From the NCBI GenBank assembly GCA_017308135.1, contig JAFKFM010000013.1:147282-211281 (forward strand): a stretch of DNA of 64,000 nt. Reading direction: 5' to 3'. This DNA comes from Alphaproteobacteria bacterium. GTDB lineage: Bacteria > Pseudomonadota > Alphaproteobacteria > CACIAM-22H2. The notes under the pieces were generated by a model. The model saw only the letters and a program-made list of their open reading frames with translations, was not told the DNA's origin and made no database searches. The position numbers and the translations under genes were made by a program. Below are positions 44,485-53,418 of this stretch, piece by piece; position 1 is the stretch's first letter; each line of letters begins with the position of its first letter.

Positions 44485-44652
44485 TCACTGTCGCGTCCGT
44501 TTTGCTGCTAAGGACCACTTACGGAACGCTTCACGCGTCTCCTCGTCCATCGGAAAGAAGCTTTCGATGCGCAGTTCCTGCAACGTGATGTCCTGAGGCG
44601 TGCCAATGTTGCGATGGTCGTAAACAAATTGGTCGGGCAGCGCACAGTCCGA
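44485..44652 (-). pseudogene. C-terminal gene fragment carried inside the RIT element
   Basis: A minus-strand frame without a start codon encodes LPDQFVYDHRNIGTPQDITL, then QELRIESFFPMDEETREAF and a basic end before its stop at 44485. It begins at the inner edge of the right terminal repeat, where an in-frame stop cuts it off. The sequence reads like real protein, but I cannot name it. Confidence 0.4.
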
Positions 44653-44737
44653 TTATGCCGACATGCGGCGCCGATGCTGCTCACCTGTCCGCGGAAAGGC
44701 ACATCGGCGCGGCATAATCCGGAAGGCGGCATAATGG
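44651..44737 (-). repeat. RIT right terminal inverted repeat (87 bp)
   Basis: Exact reverse complement of 41072-41158. Confidence 0.95.
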
Positions 44738-45059
44738 ATTTTATGCCGATATCGGCATAAGGTCCATTGGACGGCTCCCGCGCATCGCGTCAACCGCGAC
44801 CTTAGCCGCTACCACAAGGATCGAAGCGAACGCGCACGCGAGGATATGTGGCGGAACTCGGAAGCTGCTTTCTCTGCGCCGATCTCGGAATCGTGCCCGA
44901 ACTCGAACCGCGGCCGGATCACGCGAGCTACCTCGCCTCCTGGTTGGAGGTTTTGGCCAATGAGAAGCGCTTCATCTTCGCAGCAGCCGCGCATGCGCAG
45001 CGCGCCGTCGCCTACCTTCACGATTTGCAGCCGAAGGCCGCCGAAATCGGGGCGGCGGC

Positions 45060-45941
45060 ATGACGAACATTCCACATCTCGATCGTCGCCAGGGGATGAC
45101 CGCTCCGCCTTCGGAAACCACGATCAGCCTCTGCGTGTTGAGCCTCGGAGCCGGTGTCCAGTCCACCACGCTCGCGTTGATGGCTGCGCACGGTGTCATC
45201 GGTCCGATGCCCGACTGTGCCGTCTTCGCTGACACCGGCTGGGAGCCGGCCGCCGTCTACGACCATCTTTCTTGGCTGACTTCGTCGAACGTGCTGCCCT
45301 TTCCTGTCCACATCGTATCGGCGGGCAATATTCGCGAAAGCCTGCTCAGCGCCGCCCACGGCCAGCGCTGGGCGTCGATCCCCGCCTTCACACGCACGCT
45401 TGATCGTCGCGGCCGCGCCTCGATCGGCATGATGCGCCGGCAATGCACAAGCGAATACAAGATCGCGCCAATCCGGCGAAAAGTCCGTGAGCTCGCCGGC
45501 CTCGCGCGCAAACGATCGCCCACCATGCCCGTTATCGAGCAATGGATCGGCATCTCCATGGACGAGTCCGTCCGAATGAAGCCCAGCTTCGAGACATGGC
45601 GACTCAACCGCTGGCCGCTCATCGAAGAGAGAATGTCGCGCCAGGATTGCCTGGCGTGGCTCTCCCGGCACGACTATCCCCTGCCGCCCAAGAGCGCCTG
45701 CATCGGATGTCCCTTCCACAGCGACGCGATGTGGCGCGCCATGCGTGACGGAGATCCGGGCGCCTGGTCGGACGCTGTCGATGTCGACAGGACCATCCGC
45801 ACCGGGCTGCGTGGCATCCGTGGCGAAGTGTACTTGCATCGCTCGGGCGTGCCGCTCGGTGAAGCCGACCTTTCGACGGAGGCGGACCGCGGCCAGCTCG
45901 ACCTGTTCGCAAACGAATGCGACGGCATGTGCGGTCTCTGA
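45060..45941 (+). CDS. PP-loop (PAPS reductase-like) ATP-pyrophosphatase family protein
   Basis: A 293-residue protein. The PP-loop is LSLGAGVQSTTLALM near residue 28; later cysteines are in MRRQCTSEYK and SACIGCPFHSDAMW. This pattern fits the adenine nucleotide alpha-hydrolase group found on phages and plasmids, related to PAPS reductase and to sulfur-inserting enzymes. Its ATG overlaps the ardC stop as ATGA, so it was translated with ArdC and may now be poorly expressed. The substrate is unknown; DNA or tRNA modification is possible. Confidence 0.8.
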   Translation: MTNIPHLDRRQGMTAPPSETTISLCVLSLGAGVQSTTLALMAAHGVIGPMPDCAVFADTGWEPAAVYDHLSWLTSSNVLPFPVHIVSAGNIRESLLSAAHGQRWASIPAFTRTLDRRGRASIGMMRRQCTSEYKIAPIRRKVRELAGLARKRSPTMPVIEQWIGISMDESVRMKPSFETWRLNRWPLIEERMSRQDCLAWLSRHDYPLPPKSACIGCPFHSDAMWRAMRDGDPGAWSDAVDVDRTIRTGLRGIRGEVYLHRSGVPLGEADLSTEADRGQLDLFANECDGMCGL

Positions 45942-45964
45942 ACCCCAGCTTCTGCGACGTAAGC

Positions 45965-47374
45965 TCAACTGGAATAGTACATCTCGAATTCGACAGGATG
46001 CGGCGTCATTTCGAAGCGCACGACTTCCTGCATCTTGAGTTCGATATAGGCATTGATGAAATCGTCGGTGAAAACTCCACCGGACTTCAGGAATGTCCGA
46101 TCTCGATCGAGATGGGAGAGCGCCTCGCGAAGCGACGCACTGACCGTCGGAATGTTTTGCAACTCCCGTCGCGGCAAATCATAAAGATCCTTGTCCATGG
46201 CCGGGCCCGGATCGATCCTGTTGGCGATTCCATCCAGTCCCGCCATGAGCATCGCGGCAAAGCCGAGATAAGGATTCGCCGCTGGGTCGGGGAACCGCAC
46301 TTCAACCCGCTTCGCCTAGGGGTTGGTAGCATAGGGGATGCGGCAAGAGGCGGAGCGATTTCGCGCCGAATAGGCCAGCAGCACGGGTGCCTCGAAGCCC
46401 GGGACCAACCGCTTGTAGCTGTTCGTCGTTGGATTCGTGAAAGCGTTCACCGCTTTGGCATGCTTGATGATGCCGCCTATGTACCAGAGGCATTCCTGCG
46501 ACAGATCGGCATAAAGCGAACCAGCAAACACTGGTTTGCCGCTCTTCCAGATCGATTGATGAACATGCATGCCGCTGCCATTGTCGCCGTAGACAGGCTT
46601 CGGCATGAAAGTGGCGGTCTTGCCCCATCGTTCTGCAACCTGATGCACGCAGTACTTCTGAATCTGCATGTGATCGGCCATCGTCGTCAGTGAGCCGAAT
46701 TTGGTCCCGAGTTCGTGTTGCGCCGACGCGACCTCATGATGGTGCTTTTCAACCTTGACACCCATCTGCGCCATCATGGCAAGCATCTCGGACCGCAAGT
46801 CCTGTGCCGGGTCCTGCGGGGGTGCAGGAAAATAACCTGCCTTCGTCGCGATCCGATGCCCGAGATTGCCCTTCTCGTACTCTTTGTGCGAGTTGATCGG
46901 AAGCTCAGCGGCGTCCAGGATAAAACCCGTGTTGTAGGGATCCTCCGCAAATCGCACGTCGTCGAACACGAAAAACTCCGCCTCCGGACCGACGTACACC
47001 GCATCACCAATTCCGGTTGCTCGGAGATAGGCCTCTGCCTTCTTGGCAATACCGCGCGGGTCTCGGCCATAGGGCTCGCCGGTTGTCGGTTCGAGCACGT
47101 CGCATACAACAGACAATGTCGAGGCGGCAAAAAATGGATCGGTAGCCGCTGTCGAGGCATCCGGCATGAGCGTCATGTCCGACTCGTTGATTGCTTTCCA
47201 ACCCGCGATTGACGAGCCGTCGAACATCGTGCCGTCCGTGAACATCTCCTCGTCCACCAGCGACACGTCAAAAGTGACGTGCTGCCATTTTCCCCGCGGG
47301 TCCGTGAAGCGGAGATCGACGTATTTGATGTCGTTGTCTTTGATTGCCTTGAGCACGTCTTCAGCGTTTTTCAT
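45965..47374 (-). pseudogene. glnA: Glutamine synthetase type I gene with one in-frame amber codon
   Basis: The frame from ATG 47374 ([20 protein letters not shown]) to 45965 would give 469 residues, the normal GSI length. GSI motifs are intact: [42 protein letters not shown] and the adenylylation-type site [10 protein letters not shown]. At 46316-46318 a TAG follows RIPYATNP where relatives have Lys (NPKAKR), so AAG to TAG is enough to explain it. The stop yields 352 residues without the C-terminal part of the active site. No glnB or glnK is nearby. Either it is a pseudogene or the base is an error. Confidence 0.85.
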
Positions 47375-48241
47375 GATATGCTTTCTCTCGGTCTGGCGGA
47401 CGCCAGCCATCGTCTGATCATGTTTGATGAGTTCAAGCTCACGTCGCCCGCGAACTGTTTCGCGAGATTGCTCTTGGCGCGCGCCAGCAATCCCGCGACG
47501 AGTCGCGCGACTAGAGCTGGCGGCTATTGCGGATGATATGGAACAAGGCGCCGTTCAAACGGCTGCGATGAGTGCGAACCCGCGCCTAAGCAGCGGAGCG
47601 TCTGTGATTTGTGAGATCGCGGAGAAACAAAGTATTGGCGTTCAATCGGCATGGATAACCCACCTGCACAAAGGCGAAGTAGGAGTCATCAGCCAGGAAC
47701 GGCGGTTAGAAGGGAACTCCATCCCTTTAGTTGCCGCTGAGTTACCCGCTGAATAAAGCGGAGTCAAATGCAGCGGACTAATATTGCAATGCCATTGCTT
47801 TGTTGTCCATGCCCATTTGTTACCGCGCAACGGTCCCGTCAGCGGGGCAGTCAGCCTGCATGCGTCCGCCGCGAACCGTGACCTGACGATCCGGCCATCT
47901 ACCCTCCCTCTGAATCTGCCGGCTCATTGCCGGGCACCACCCGTCGCTCCTCGCACAGTCGTGGTTGCATCAGTCGGTCTCGATTGGTCGGGCGCGCCAA
48001 GCCGGGCCTGCGAATCAGCGCGCGCGGGTCTTGTCAGGGTTGATCGCGACACAGGCCTGGAGCGGATCGAGGTCCTTGCGTTCCGCGAAATGCGTTGCCC
48101 GATGTCGGGGCACCTCGGTCGACGTCGTGTCACACGGCCCGTTTTTGAAACTCGCCCATGGCGTCCTCGATTTGGCATGTCTGACCGAAGGCCGTCGTCG
48201 CTAGCGCTTCGCCTCGCTCTTATCCCCGCAACAGCCGGTCT
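47375..48241. other. Long gap without a supported gene
   Basis: About 870 bp between glnA and the DUF736 leader. A plus-strand frame at 47784-48386 exists but is made of low-complexity Ala/Arg/Pro sequence and runs into the leader; I do not accept it. I see no clear sigma-54 site for glnA. Confidence 0.5.
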
Positions 48242-48297
48242 CGACTTTCTTCCCCTGCCGGCTTCGCCGTCATTCCTCGCGGAAGACAAGAAAGTCG
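48242..48297 (+). promoter_or_regulatory. Structured leader element of the DUF736 gene (motif shared with ssb)
   Basis: CGACTTTCTT (48242-48251) pairs perfectly with AAGAAAGTCG (48288-48297). Between them are CCCCTGCCGG and CATTCCTCGCG blocks that also occur, in the same order, in the ssb leader at 61381-61473, where the outer stem has different bases. The DUF736 start codon is 119 bp further on. Confidence 0.5.
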
Positions 48298-48416
48298 CGC
48301 CCTGGCTGCCCTCTACTGCGTGTCGGCCCCTTCGGGGTGCGGGTCGAGCGCCCCCGGTCTGTCGCCAGCCATCGAGGTCGCGATAGGCGCGGCCCGAAAA
48401 CTGAAAGGACACGACA

Positions 48417-48728
48417 ATGGCGACCATCGGCACCTTCACCTCGAACGGCAACGGGTTCACCGGCACCGTCCGCACTCTCGCTCTCAACGCCAAGGCCAAA
48501 CTGGTCCGCGTCGAGAACCCTTCCGACAAGGGTCCGCACTTCCGTATCTTTGCCGGCAATGTCGAGCTGGGCGCGGCCTGGCAGAAGACCGCCAAGGACA
48601 CCGAGCGCGACTACCTCTCCGTCAAGCTGGACGACCCGAGCTTCCCGGCTCCCATCTACGCCACCCTGATCGAGGTGGAAGGGCAGGAAGGTCTCCAGCT
48701 CATCTGGTCCCGTCCCAATCGGGACTGA
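48417..48728 (+). CDS. DUF736 family protein
   Basis: A 103-residue protein, [20 protein letters not shown], with GHFRI-type strand ([17 protein letters not shown]) and [17 protein letters not shown], a textbook DUF736. The family is found on nearly all large alphaproteobacterial plasmids and ICEs, often near conjugation or replication genes; the function is unknown. GAAAGGA lies before the ATG, and a strong terminator follows. The long structured leader suggests RNA-level control. Confidence 0.93.
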   Translation: MATIGTFTSNGNGFTGTVRTLALNAKAKLVRVENPSDKGPHFRIFAGNVELGAAWQKTAKDTERDYLSVKLDDPSFPAPIYATLIEVEGQEGLQLIWSRPNRD

Positions 48729-48741
48729 GCTCGCCTACGGC

Positions 48742-48770
48742 AACGGCCCCGCCATCAGGCGGGGCCGTTT
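48742..48770 (+). terminator. Rho-independent terminator of the DUF736 gene
   Basis: ACGGCCCCGCC-ATCA-GGCGGGGCCGT followed by TT; 11-bp perfect stem. It overlaps the 3' end of the convergent small gene. Confidence 0.85.
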
Positions 48771-48994
48771 CTGCGTGAGCACGGGATGGACGCGCCCAAG
48801 TTAACTGGCGCTTCTGGCCGATCGAGCGCCGCCAAACGCTCAGGCATGTCGAGCAGCTTCATGGCGGCTGCGGCCATTGCCTCGGCCACACTCGGATAGG
48901 TTTCCGCCGAGCTCATAGAAACGCCATCCGGAAACGTCACGATTGCCTGATAGCCATTTCCTTTGGCAGTAGTGGAGAGCTGGATTGTAGACAT
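48755..48994 (-). CDS. Small hypothetical protein
   Basis: A 79-residue protein starting MSTIQLSTTAKGNGYQAIVT, with GGGAG before the ATG at 48994. Two beta-strands are followed by an alanine-rich helix (VAEAMAAAAMKLLDMPERLA). It converges with the DUF736 gene and its end lies in that gene's terminator. No family recognised. Confidence 0.55.
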   Translation of the reverse strand: MSTIQLSTTAKGNGYQAIVTFPDGVSMSSAETYPSVAEAMAAAAMKLLDMPERLAALDRPEAPVNLGASIPCSRRNGPA

Positions 48995-49284
48995 ATCGCG
49001 ACTCCCTGCCGGATCATACCTGCCACCAGACGGACTATTCTCGTAACGTGGCAATCATCCTTCCCGCCTCTAGCGGCGCCAAACAACATAATCATCTTTT
49101 CGCGTTTTCGTTGCGTTCAGCCACCGCACGGCTTCTCCTCCGCGAGAAAGGCGCGGACGCGTGCGTCGAACCGAGCGAGTTTTGTTGGTGCGATCATCGT
49201 CACGCGGCAAGGCCGCCCTCTTCCCTTCGACGCGCTGCCACGCGCAGCGCTATGCAGCCAATATCGATGCGCCGCTTGCGCGGG

Positions 49285-49788
49285 CTATTCCCCGCGCGTC
49301 GCACGCGTGAGGCGGCGTTTCGCGCCGGCGCTCGATGCGGCGGCGAGAAGCTCCTTCCACGTATCGGGCGGATTCCCGCGATCCAGCATCTTCCGAAACA
49401 CGGCGTAGGCGTCGTTGGCGCTCTCATAAGCGCGTAACGTCGAGTCATCGTTCACCCAGGCCAGCACGATGATCTTGGAATCCGCCGATTGCTGGTAGCG
49501 AAAGAATAGCCGGAACTGCTGCAGGAATTTTGCGCGGAACCAGTGTTTGTACTCGTCGCCGAGCGTGCCGCCCTGCCGGTAGATGTCGCGGGTCGGGTCA
49601 CTCGGGATATCCTCGAACGCCACCTTCAAGACCGCCGCGAGGAGCTTTGCGGCGCGTTTCTTTTTGTACCCCTTCGGATCCTTTTCACGCGCCTTCTCGA
49701 CCGCCGCGATCATCGCCTCAAGCTGGTCGAGAAACAGCGGATGCGCATAGATTGTCCAACCGTTGACCTCGAAGGTATCGTCGCTCAC
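49285..49788 (-). CDS. yhaV: YhaV-type toxin (ribosome-dependent or free RNase)
   Basis: A 167-residue toxin. FEVNGWTIYAHPLFLDQLEA at the N-terminus and RAKFLQQFRLFFRYQQSAD with SKIIVLAWVNDDSTLRAY in the middle match YhaV. YhaV cleaves RNA and is neutralised by PrlF. The ATG overlaps the antitoxin stop (ATGA). The C-terminal Ala/Arg tail is longer than in E. coli. The module should stabilise the plasmid. Confidence 0.88.
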   Translation of the reverse strand: MSDDTFEVNGWTIYAHPLFLDQLEAMIAAVEKAREKDPKGYKKKRAAKLLAAVLKVAFEDIPSDPTRDIYRQGGTLGDEYKHWFRAKFLQQFRLFFRYQQSADSKIIVLAWVNDDSTLRAYESANDAYAVFRKMLDRGNPPDTWKELLAAASSAGAKRRLTRATRGE

Positions 49789-50126
49789 GCATCATCTTCC
49801 GGCAGAGCCGCGTCGAGATCGACCTTGAGGCCCTTGACGAGACCCTTGGCGCGCGTGACCAGCGACTTCGGCACCGGCCGAATCCGGGCCGGCTCGTTCG
49901 CCATATCGCTGGCCAGGAATGCGAGGAACGTGCCGATCACCGGATCGCCGTCGTCGGCGCGCGAGTCCTTCTTCGCGATCACGACGGTGCCGTCGGCGAG
50001 CCCGCGAAACACGACCTGGTCACGTTTGCCGAGGGCGAGCATTTTGCGGATGGCGGCAGGCACGGTCGTCTGGCCGCGGTCCGTGATGGTGGCGGGGATT
50101 TCGAGGATTTCAGCCGTCTTGGCCAT
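49785..50126 (-). CDS. prlF: PrlF (SohA) antitoxin, AbrB-type
   Basis: A 113-residue antitoxin with a swapped-hairpin AbrB domain, ATITDRGQTTVPAAIRKMLA, at residues 12-31. The C-terminal half binds the toxin. GGAG precedes the ATG at 50126. It is the first gene of the pair and likely represses the operon. Confidence 0.88.
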   Translation of the reverse strand: MAKTAEILEIPATITDRGQTTVPAAIRKMLALGKRDQVVFRGLADGTVVIAKKDSRADDGDPVIGTFLAFLASDMANEPARIRPVPKSLVTRAKGLVKGLKVDLDAALPEDDA

Positions 50127-50222
50127 TGCCGGCTCCTTGCGTCGTTATGCCGACCGATGTAATGCATTTGCATTGTAAGTCAAGGTCGGCCCGATCGCCA
50201 GCTCCGAAAGCAGCCTCCCGAG

Positions 50223-51119
50223 ATGCCCGCTAAACCGATCGACAATGAGCGACGCGGCTGCGACGCCGTCGCCCGGGTGCTTGAGGAGCGCCACGGTGCG
50301 GTGCGGGCCAATGCCAGCTCTCCAGAGGACGACCGGGTTGGTCCTCCCGTGGAATATGTCTTCGATCTCGCCGGCCAGACCTACGCATTGGAACACACTG
50401 TCGTTGAAGCCTTTGACGGCCAGATTCACAAGGACGTCGATTTCGCGGCCTTTATCGCGCCGATCGAACATGCGCTTGACCATCACATGCCGTCTCCCGG
50501 CAGCTATCGGCTCACCTTCGCCATCCATCCGAGCCAGGGGCTCAAGCCGAAACGTATCGCCGAAGCGCAGGCGGCCATTATAGCCTGGGTGCGCGAGGCC
50601 GCCGCCGCGATGCATGCCGAGTGCCCGGCCGTCCCAACACGAAGCCGGGGGCCGCATGGCCGCGAGAGCCATCGGCGGGGAACGGTAGAGGGCGTTGACC
50701 TGCATCTCCACCGCGAGATCGGCTGGTTGCTGCCTGAGGTAGCCTACGGCCGGGTGTTCTGTGGTCGCTTTGCGCCGCCCAATTACGAAACGCTTCGCAT
50801 TGAACGGATGCGCGCCGCCTTGGCCAAGAAGCTGCCCAAGCTCCAGAGTTGGAAGGGCACAGGGGCGCGGTCCGTGCTTATCCTGGAAAACCGCGACCTC
50901 TCTCTGTCGAACCATGTTGTCATTCTCGAAGCAGCCGAAGAAGCGCTCAAGGGAAGACCTGATCGGCCGGACGAGATCTGGCTGGTCGATACCACCATCA
51001 AGACAGAATGGACCGTCTGGTGCCTGATGCGGGACGGTTTGTCGTTTCCGGACGATGAGACGTCCTTCCGTTATCGAGACTTCAGGCCTGATGACCTCTC
51101 TGACGTTGGCGCTACTTGA
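50223..51119 (+). CDS. Hypothetical protein
   Basis: A 298-residue protein, MPAKPIDNERRGCDAVARVL. VEYVFDLAGQTYALEHTVVE with conserved-looking Glu and His residues, and a later DEIWLVDTTIKTEWTVW, suggest an alpha-beta domain that could be nuclease-like, but no named motif is certain. It is divergent from prlF, about 97 bp apart. The frame is uninterrupted and codon use is normal for the window. Confidence 0.65.
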   Translation: MPAKPIDNERRGCDAVARVLEERHGAVRANASSPEDDRVGPPVEYVFDLAGQTYALEHTVVEAFDGQIHKDVDFAAFIAPIEHALDHHMPSPGSYRLTFAIHPSQGLKPKRIAEAQAAIIAWVREAAAAMHAECPAVPTRSRGPHGRESHRRGTVEGVDLHLHREIGWLLPEVAYGRVFCGRFAPPNYETLRIERMRAALAKKLPKLQSWKGTGARSVLILENRDLSLSNHVVILEAAEEALKGRPDRPDEIWLVDTTIKTEWTVWCLMRDGLSFPDDETSFRYRDFRPDDLSDVGAT

Positions 51120-51323
51120 GACCGACTCAAGCCTGGTGAAAATGGGGGGCTTGGGCGAGCCGCCTGCGGCGGACGGCTCTATTCACTTCGCTCACGGAGC
51201 CCGCGAGCGGTCTCCGCCCATTCGGGTAACGATCCTCTCGCAAGACGAGGCGCCCGGATCGACCGGCCGACTCGTCGCGATGGTTTCCCCTCGCGCACCC
51301 GGCCGGCTCGTGCCGGATACGGA

Positions 51324-51346
51324 CACGGCGCCTCGTTGGCGCCGTG
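51324..51346 (+). terminator. Hairpin with T-rich tail
   Basis: CACGGCGCC-TCGTT-GGCGCCGTG followed by GTTTCCTTTCT; 9-bp perfect stem. It could end transcription of the 50223 gene or be part of the next leader. The remainder of 51120-51553 holds no gene I can support. Confidence 0.6.
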
Positions 51347-51553
51347 GTTTCCTTTCTCTCTGACATCGAATTGTGCACCCGCCACTCCGGCGTCAAGGAC
51401 ATCGCGGTTCCCCCAATTTTCAGCCGCCGCCCTTCCAGGCCGTCGTCAGAAAACCGGCTCCCCCGCTCGCCGCCGCTGGCGGTCGCTTCGCGATCCCTGA
51501 CCCCTCGCGGCTACGGCGCAGCCTCCTCTCGTCAGAACGAAAGGAGACACCTC

Positions 51554-52057
51554 ATGTCCGATATCGACTATCTCACGCTGTTTACGCGCTTCTGTGGTTT
51601 CAAACTCGTGGTCATGGCCAACCGGCTTGGTTGCGACAACCATCTTGCGCGCTGTGCACACGACCGGCTTGTCGCAAAACTCTGCCAGCTCATCGAGCTG
51701 ATGCGCGAAGCTCTCGCCGCGGAGCGAGAGACGGCGCTCGATGAAGCATCGACACGCTATCAGACGGCTTGCGAAGACCTCTTCTGGATCGAGGCGGAAT
51801 TCGCAAATCGGTGGCTGTCGGACCGGCCGCATCCGCTGCTCGACGATCTCATCATCGACCTCGGGACCCGCGAGATCTTCGACGCCCGTTCAAGGTGCTG
51901 GCGTCCTCTTGGCGACACCGATCCGAGCCTTCGCGAGGTAACCGATGGGGAGCTATGCAGCCTGCGCAGCATCATCGATCAGATCGCCAACGAGACCGGC
52001 GTGAGCTTCTCGGCGAACCGTCTAGTCTACGGTGACTTCGATGGCGTGAGCCCCTGA
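51554..52057 (+). CDS. Hypothetical protein
   Basis: A 167-residue protein, MSDIDYLTLFTRFCGFKLVV, with AAAGGAG before the ATG. It is largely helical with several Cys residues. The frame extends further upstream without similarity; the ATG with a good ribosome site is chosen. A 430-bp leader precedes it. No family recognised. Confidence 0.65.
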   Translation: MSDIDYLTLFTRFCGFKLVVMANRLGCDNHLARCAHDRLVAKLCQLIELMREALAAERETALDEASTRYQTACEDLFWIEAEFANRWLSDRPHPLLDDLIIDLGTREIFDARSRCWRPLGDTDPSLREVTDGELCSLRSIIDQIANETGVSFSANRLVYGDFDGVSP

Positions 52058-52173
52058 GATTTCGGACGAGAGGCTGACGCCTCTCGTCCTTCCCTCAAGC
52101 CCGGCAGCGCCGTCCGCGTCGACTGGGCGATTCCGCCGTGCTTCCGACCCCCGCCAACCGACGGCACGCATTC

Positions 52174-53391
52174 TCAGAGAATCCCCCATGCCCGGTACCG
52201 TCCCCTTCCGGTCGCCTCGCGCAAGCCGAGGTCCGCGACGAGGTCCTGGGCGGCGCGTGGCGTGATCTCCAGCTCTTCGGCGATCATGCCGGCCGAGACG
52301 ATCGGCCGGGTCAACACGTAGTCGAGCAGGGCCGGCAGCCGGGAGGTGGAGCGGCGGCCGTGGAGCTTGCGGGCCAGCAGGGTGCGGGCGGTCAGCCAGC
52401 GATCATGGTCCTTGAGCCCGGCCTCGGCCGCGGCGGTGGTCGCCTGAAGCTCGACGGCGAGGCGTCCGGCGCTATCGCGCGGCCGCCGCCGCTCGCGCGG
52501 GATCGCTTTGAGCCCGTCATGGAGACAAGACAGATGCCAACGCGTTTTGCCGCGCTCGCGCAACACGCTGGCTGCGAGCAGCCGGCCGAGCCAGGGTGTG
52601 TGTTGCAGCGGCTCGAGCGCGCTCCAGGCGTCGGCGGCGATCGCCGCCGCCAGCGCAGGCGGCAGGCCGCGCGTCTGATCGACGACGGCGCGCCAGGCAT
52701 CGAGGCGTTCGCCTTCGTCCCAATCGAGGTCGTAGACGAGCGGGTCACGCTCGGGCGCTCGCTTCGTCTGCCTGGCGATCTCGCCGGTCATCGTCCGGTC
52801 GGCCTGGGCGATCGCCGCGTCCACCGAGGCGAAGACCTCGGCCAGCCGGTCGTCCGTTGGAGTGACGCGAAACGGCTCGGCGGCGTCCGCCGCGCCGTCT
52901 CCGTCTTCCACACCGAGCGGCTCGTCCTTTTCCTCATTCCGCTCGACTGCCTCCTCTTCCCGGTTGCCGAACCCTCCCCTCCCCCGCAGCCCAGCGAGCC
53001 CGGCCACCGACAGTGCCCAATCGGGTTTGCCGTCGGCGATGCGCCGTCGCGTGCGCAGCACGGCGTGGGCGCGGGTGAGCTCGTGAGTCGGGGCGCGGAC
53101 ATCCATGCCGGCGTCGTGGAGAACGAGATCGTCGAGGTGGACGAGCTCGCCTTCCAGCCACAGACTGGCGCAGGCGTCGGTGAAGTGAGTCCGGGCGATC
53201 CAGCCGTCACGGATCGGGCTCTTGGCGAGGCGCTCGTCGAGCCGGGCAACGGCATCTTCGGCGGCGGCGAGCGGCCCGGCGATCTGGGCCCAAGGCAGCG
53301 GATCGGGGATATGGTAGCCAGAATGCAAGGTCTTGATAACCTTAACGAGAATCGATGAAACGGAAGCTATCACGAATATAGCTTCCGTCAT
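52174..53391 (-). CDS. RHE_PE00001 family protein (DUF1612-like plus HTH)
   Basis: A protein of up to 405 residues. LPWAQIAGPLAAAEDAVARL, then SLWLEGELVHLDDLVLHDAG and DVRAPTHELTRAHAVLRTRR are typical of RHE_PE00001 proteins of rhizobial plasmids. The C-terminus has a helix-turn-helix (VSAGMIAEELEITPRAAQDL). The start is uncertain: the first ATG lies within a perfect palindrome at 53360-53388, and the family usually starts close to LPWAQ, about 30 residues later. The role is unknown; it often sits near repABC. Confidence 0.8.
   Translation of the reverse strand: MTEAIFVIASVSSILVKVIKTLHSGYHIPDPLPWAQIAGPLAAAEDAVARLDERLAKSPIRDGWIARTHFTDACASLWLEGELVHLDDLVLHDAGMDVRAPTHELTRAHAVLRTRRRIADGKPDWALSVAGLAGLRGRGGFGNREEEAVERNEEKDEPLGVEDGDGAADAAEPFRVTPTDDRLAEVFASVDAAIAQADRTMTGEIARQTKRAPERDPLVYDLDWDEGERLDAWRAVVDQTRGLPPALAAAIAADAWSALEPLQHTPWLGRLLAASVLRERGKTRWHLSCLHDGLKAIPRERRRPRDSAGRLAVELQATTAAAEAGLKDHDRWLTARTLLARKLHGRRSTSRLPALLDYVLTRPIVSAGMIAEELEITPRAAQDLVADLGLREATGRGRYRAWGIL
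53360..53388. repeat. 29-bp palindrome, 11-7-11 geometry
   Basis: ACGGAAGCTAT-N7-ATAGCTTCCGT, a perfect 11-bp inverted repeat with a 7-bp spacer. It overlaps the first possible start codon of the RHE_PE00001 gene. It may be an operator or a recombinase core site. Confidence 0.7.
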
Positions 53392-53418
53392 AGCGATGCC
53401 TTCTCGCGCTTGACTCTG

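Larger units (their letters stand above)
41069..44768. mobile_element. RIT element (recombinase in trio) inserted in ardC
   Basis: Three overlapping tyrosine recombinase genes on the minus strand lie between 87-bp perfect inverted repeats (41072-41158 and 44651-44737). The direct repeat GGTCCATT is at both outer ends (41069-41076 and 44761-44768); removing one copy plus everything between restores ardC. The right end has an extra 23 bp with the palindrome TTATGCCGATATCGGCATAA. This is the known RIT layout. Confidence 0.92.
40446..45063 (+). pseudogene. ardC: ardC antirestriction gene, split by a RIT element and frameshifted
   Basis: The 5' part (40446-41076) encodes MNRKQEKPRADIYARITDRI and the ssDNA-binding N-terminal domain of ArdC, then reaches VAVRAHETVH where the RIT element cuts in. 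The 3' part resumes at 44761 with HWTAPAHRVNRDLSRYHKDR; joining the two at the repeated GGTCCATT restores the metalloprotease-type HETVH motif and the reading frame. A separate one-base deletion near 44848 shifts the frame before the conserved AELGSCFLCADLGI block, which ends at 45063. ArdC-type proteins protect incoming plasmid DNA against restriction. This copy should be inactive even if the element left. Confidence 0.85.

Noticed and set aside
47784..48386. A 200-codon plus-strand frame before DUF736
   Set aside because: Low-complexity composition, no ribosome site, and it runs through the structured leader.
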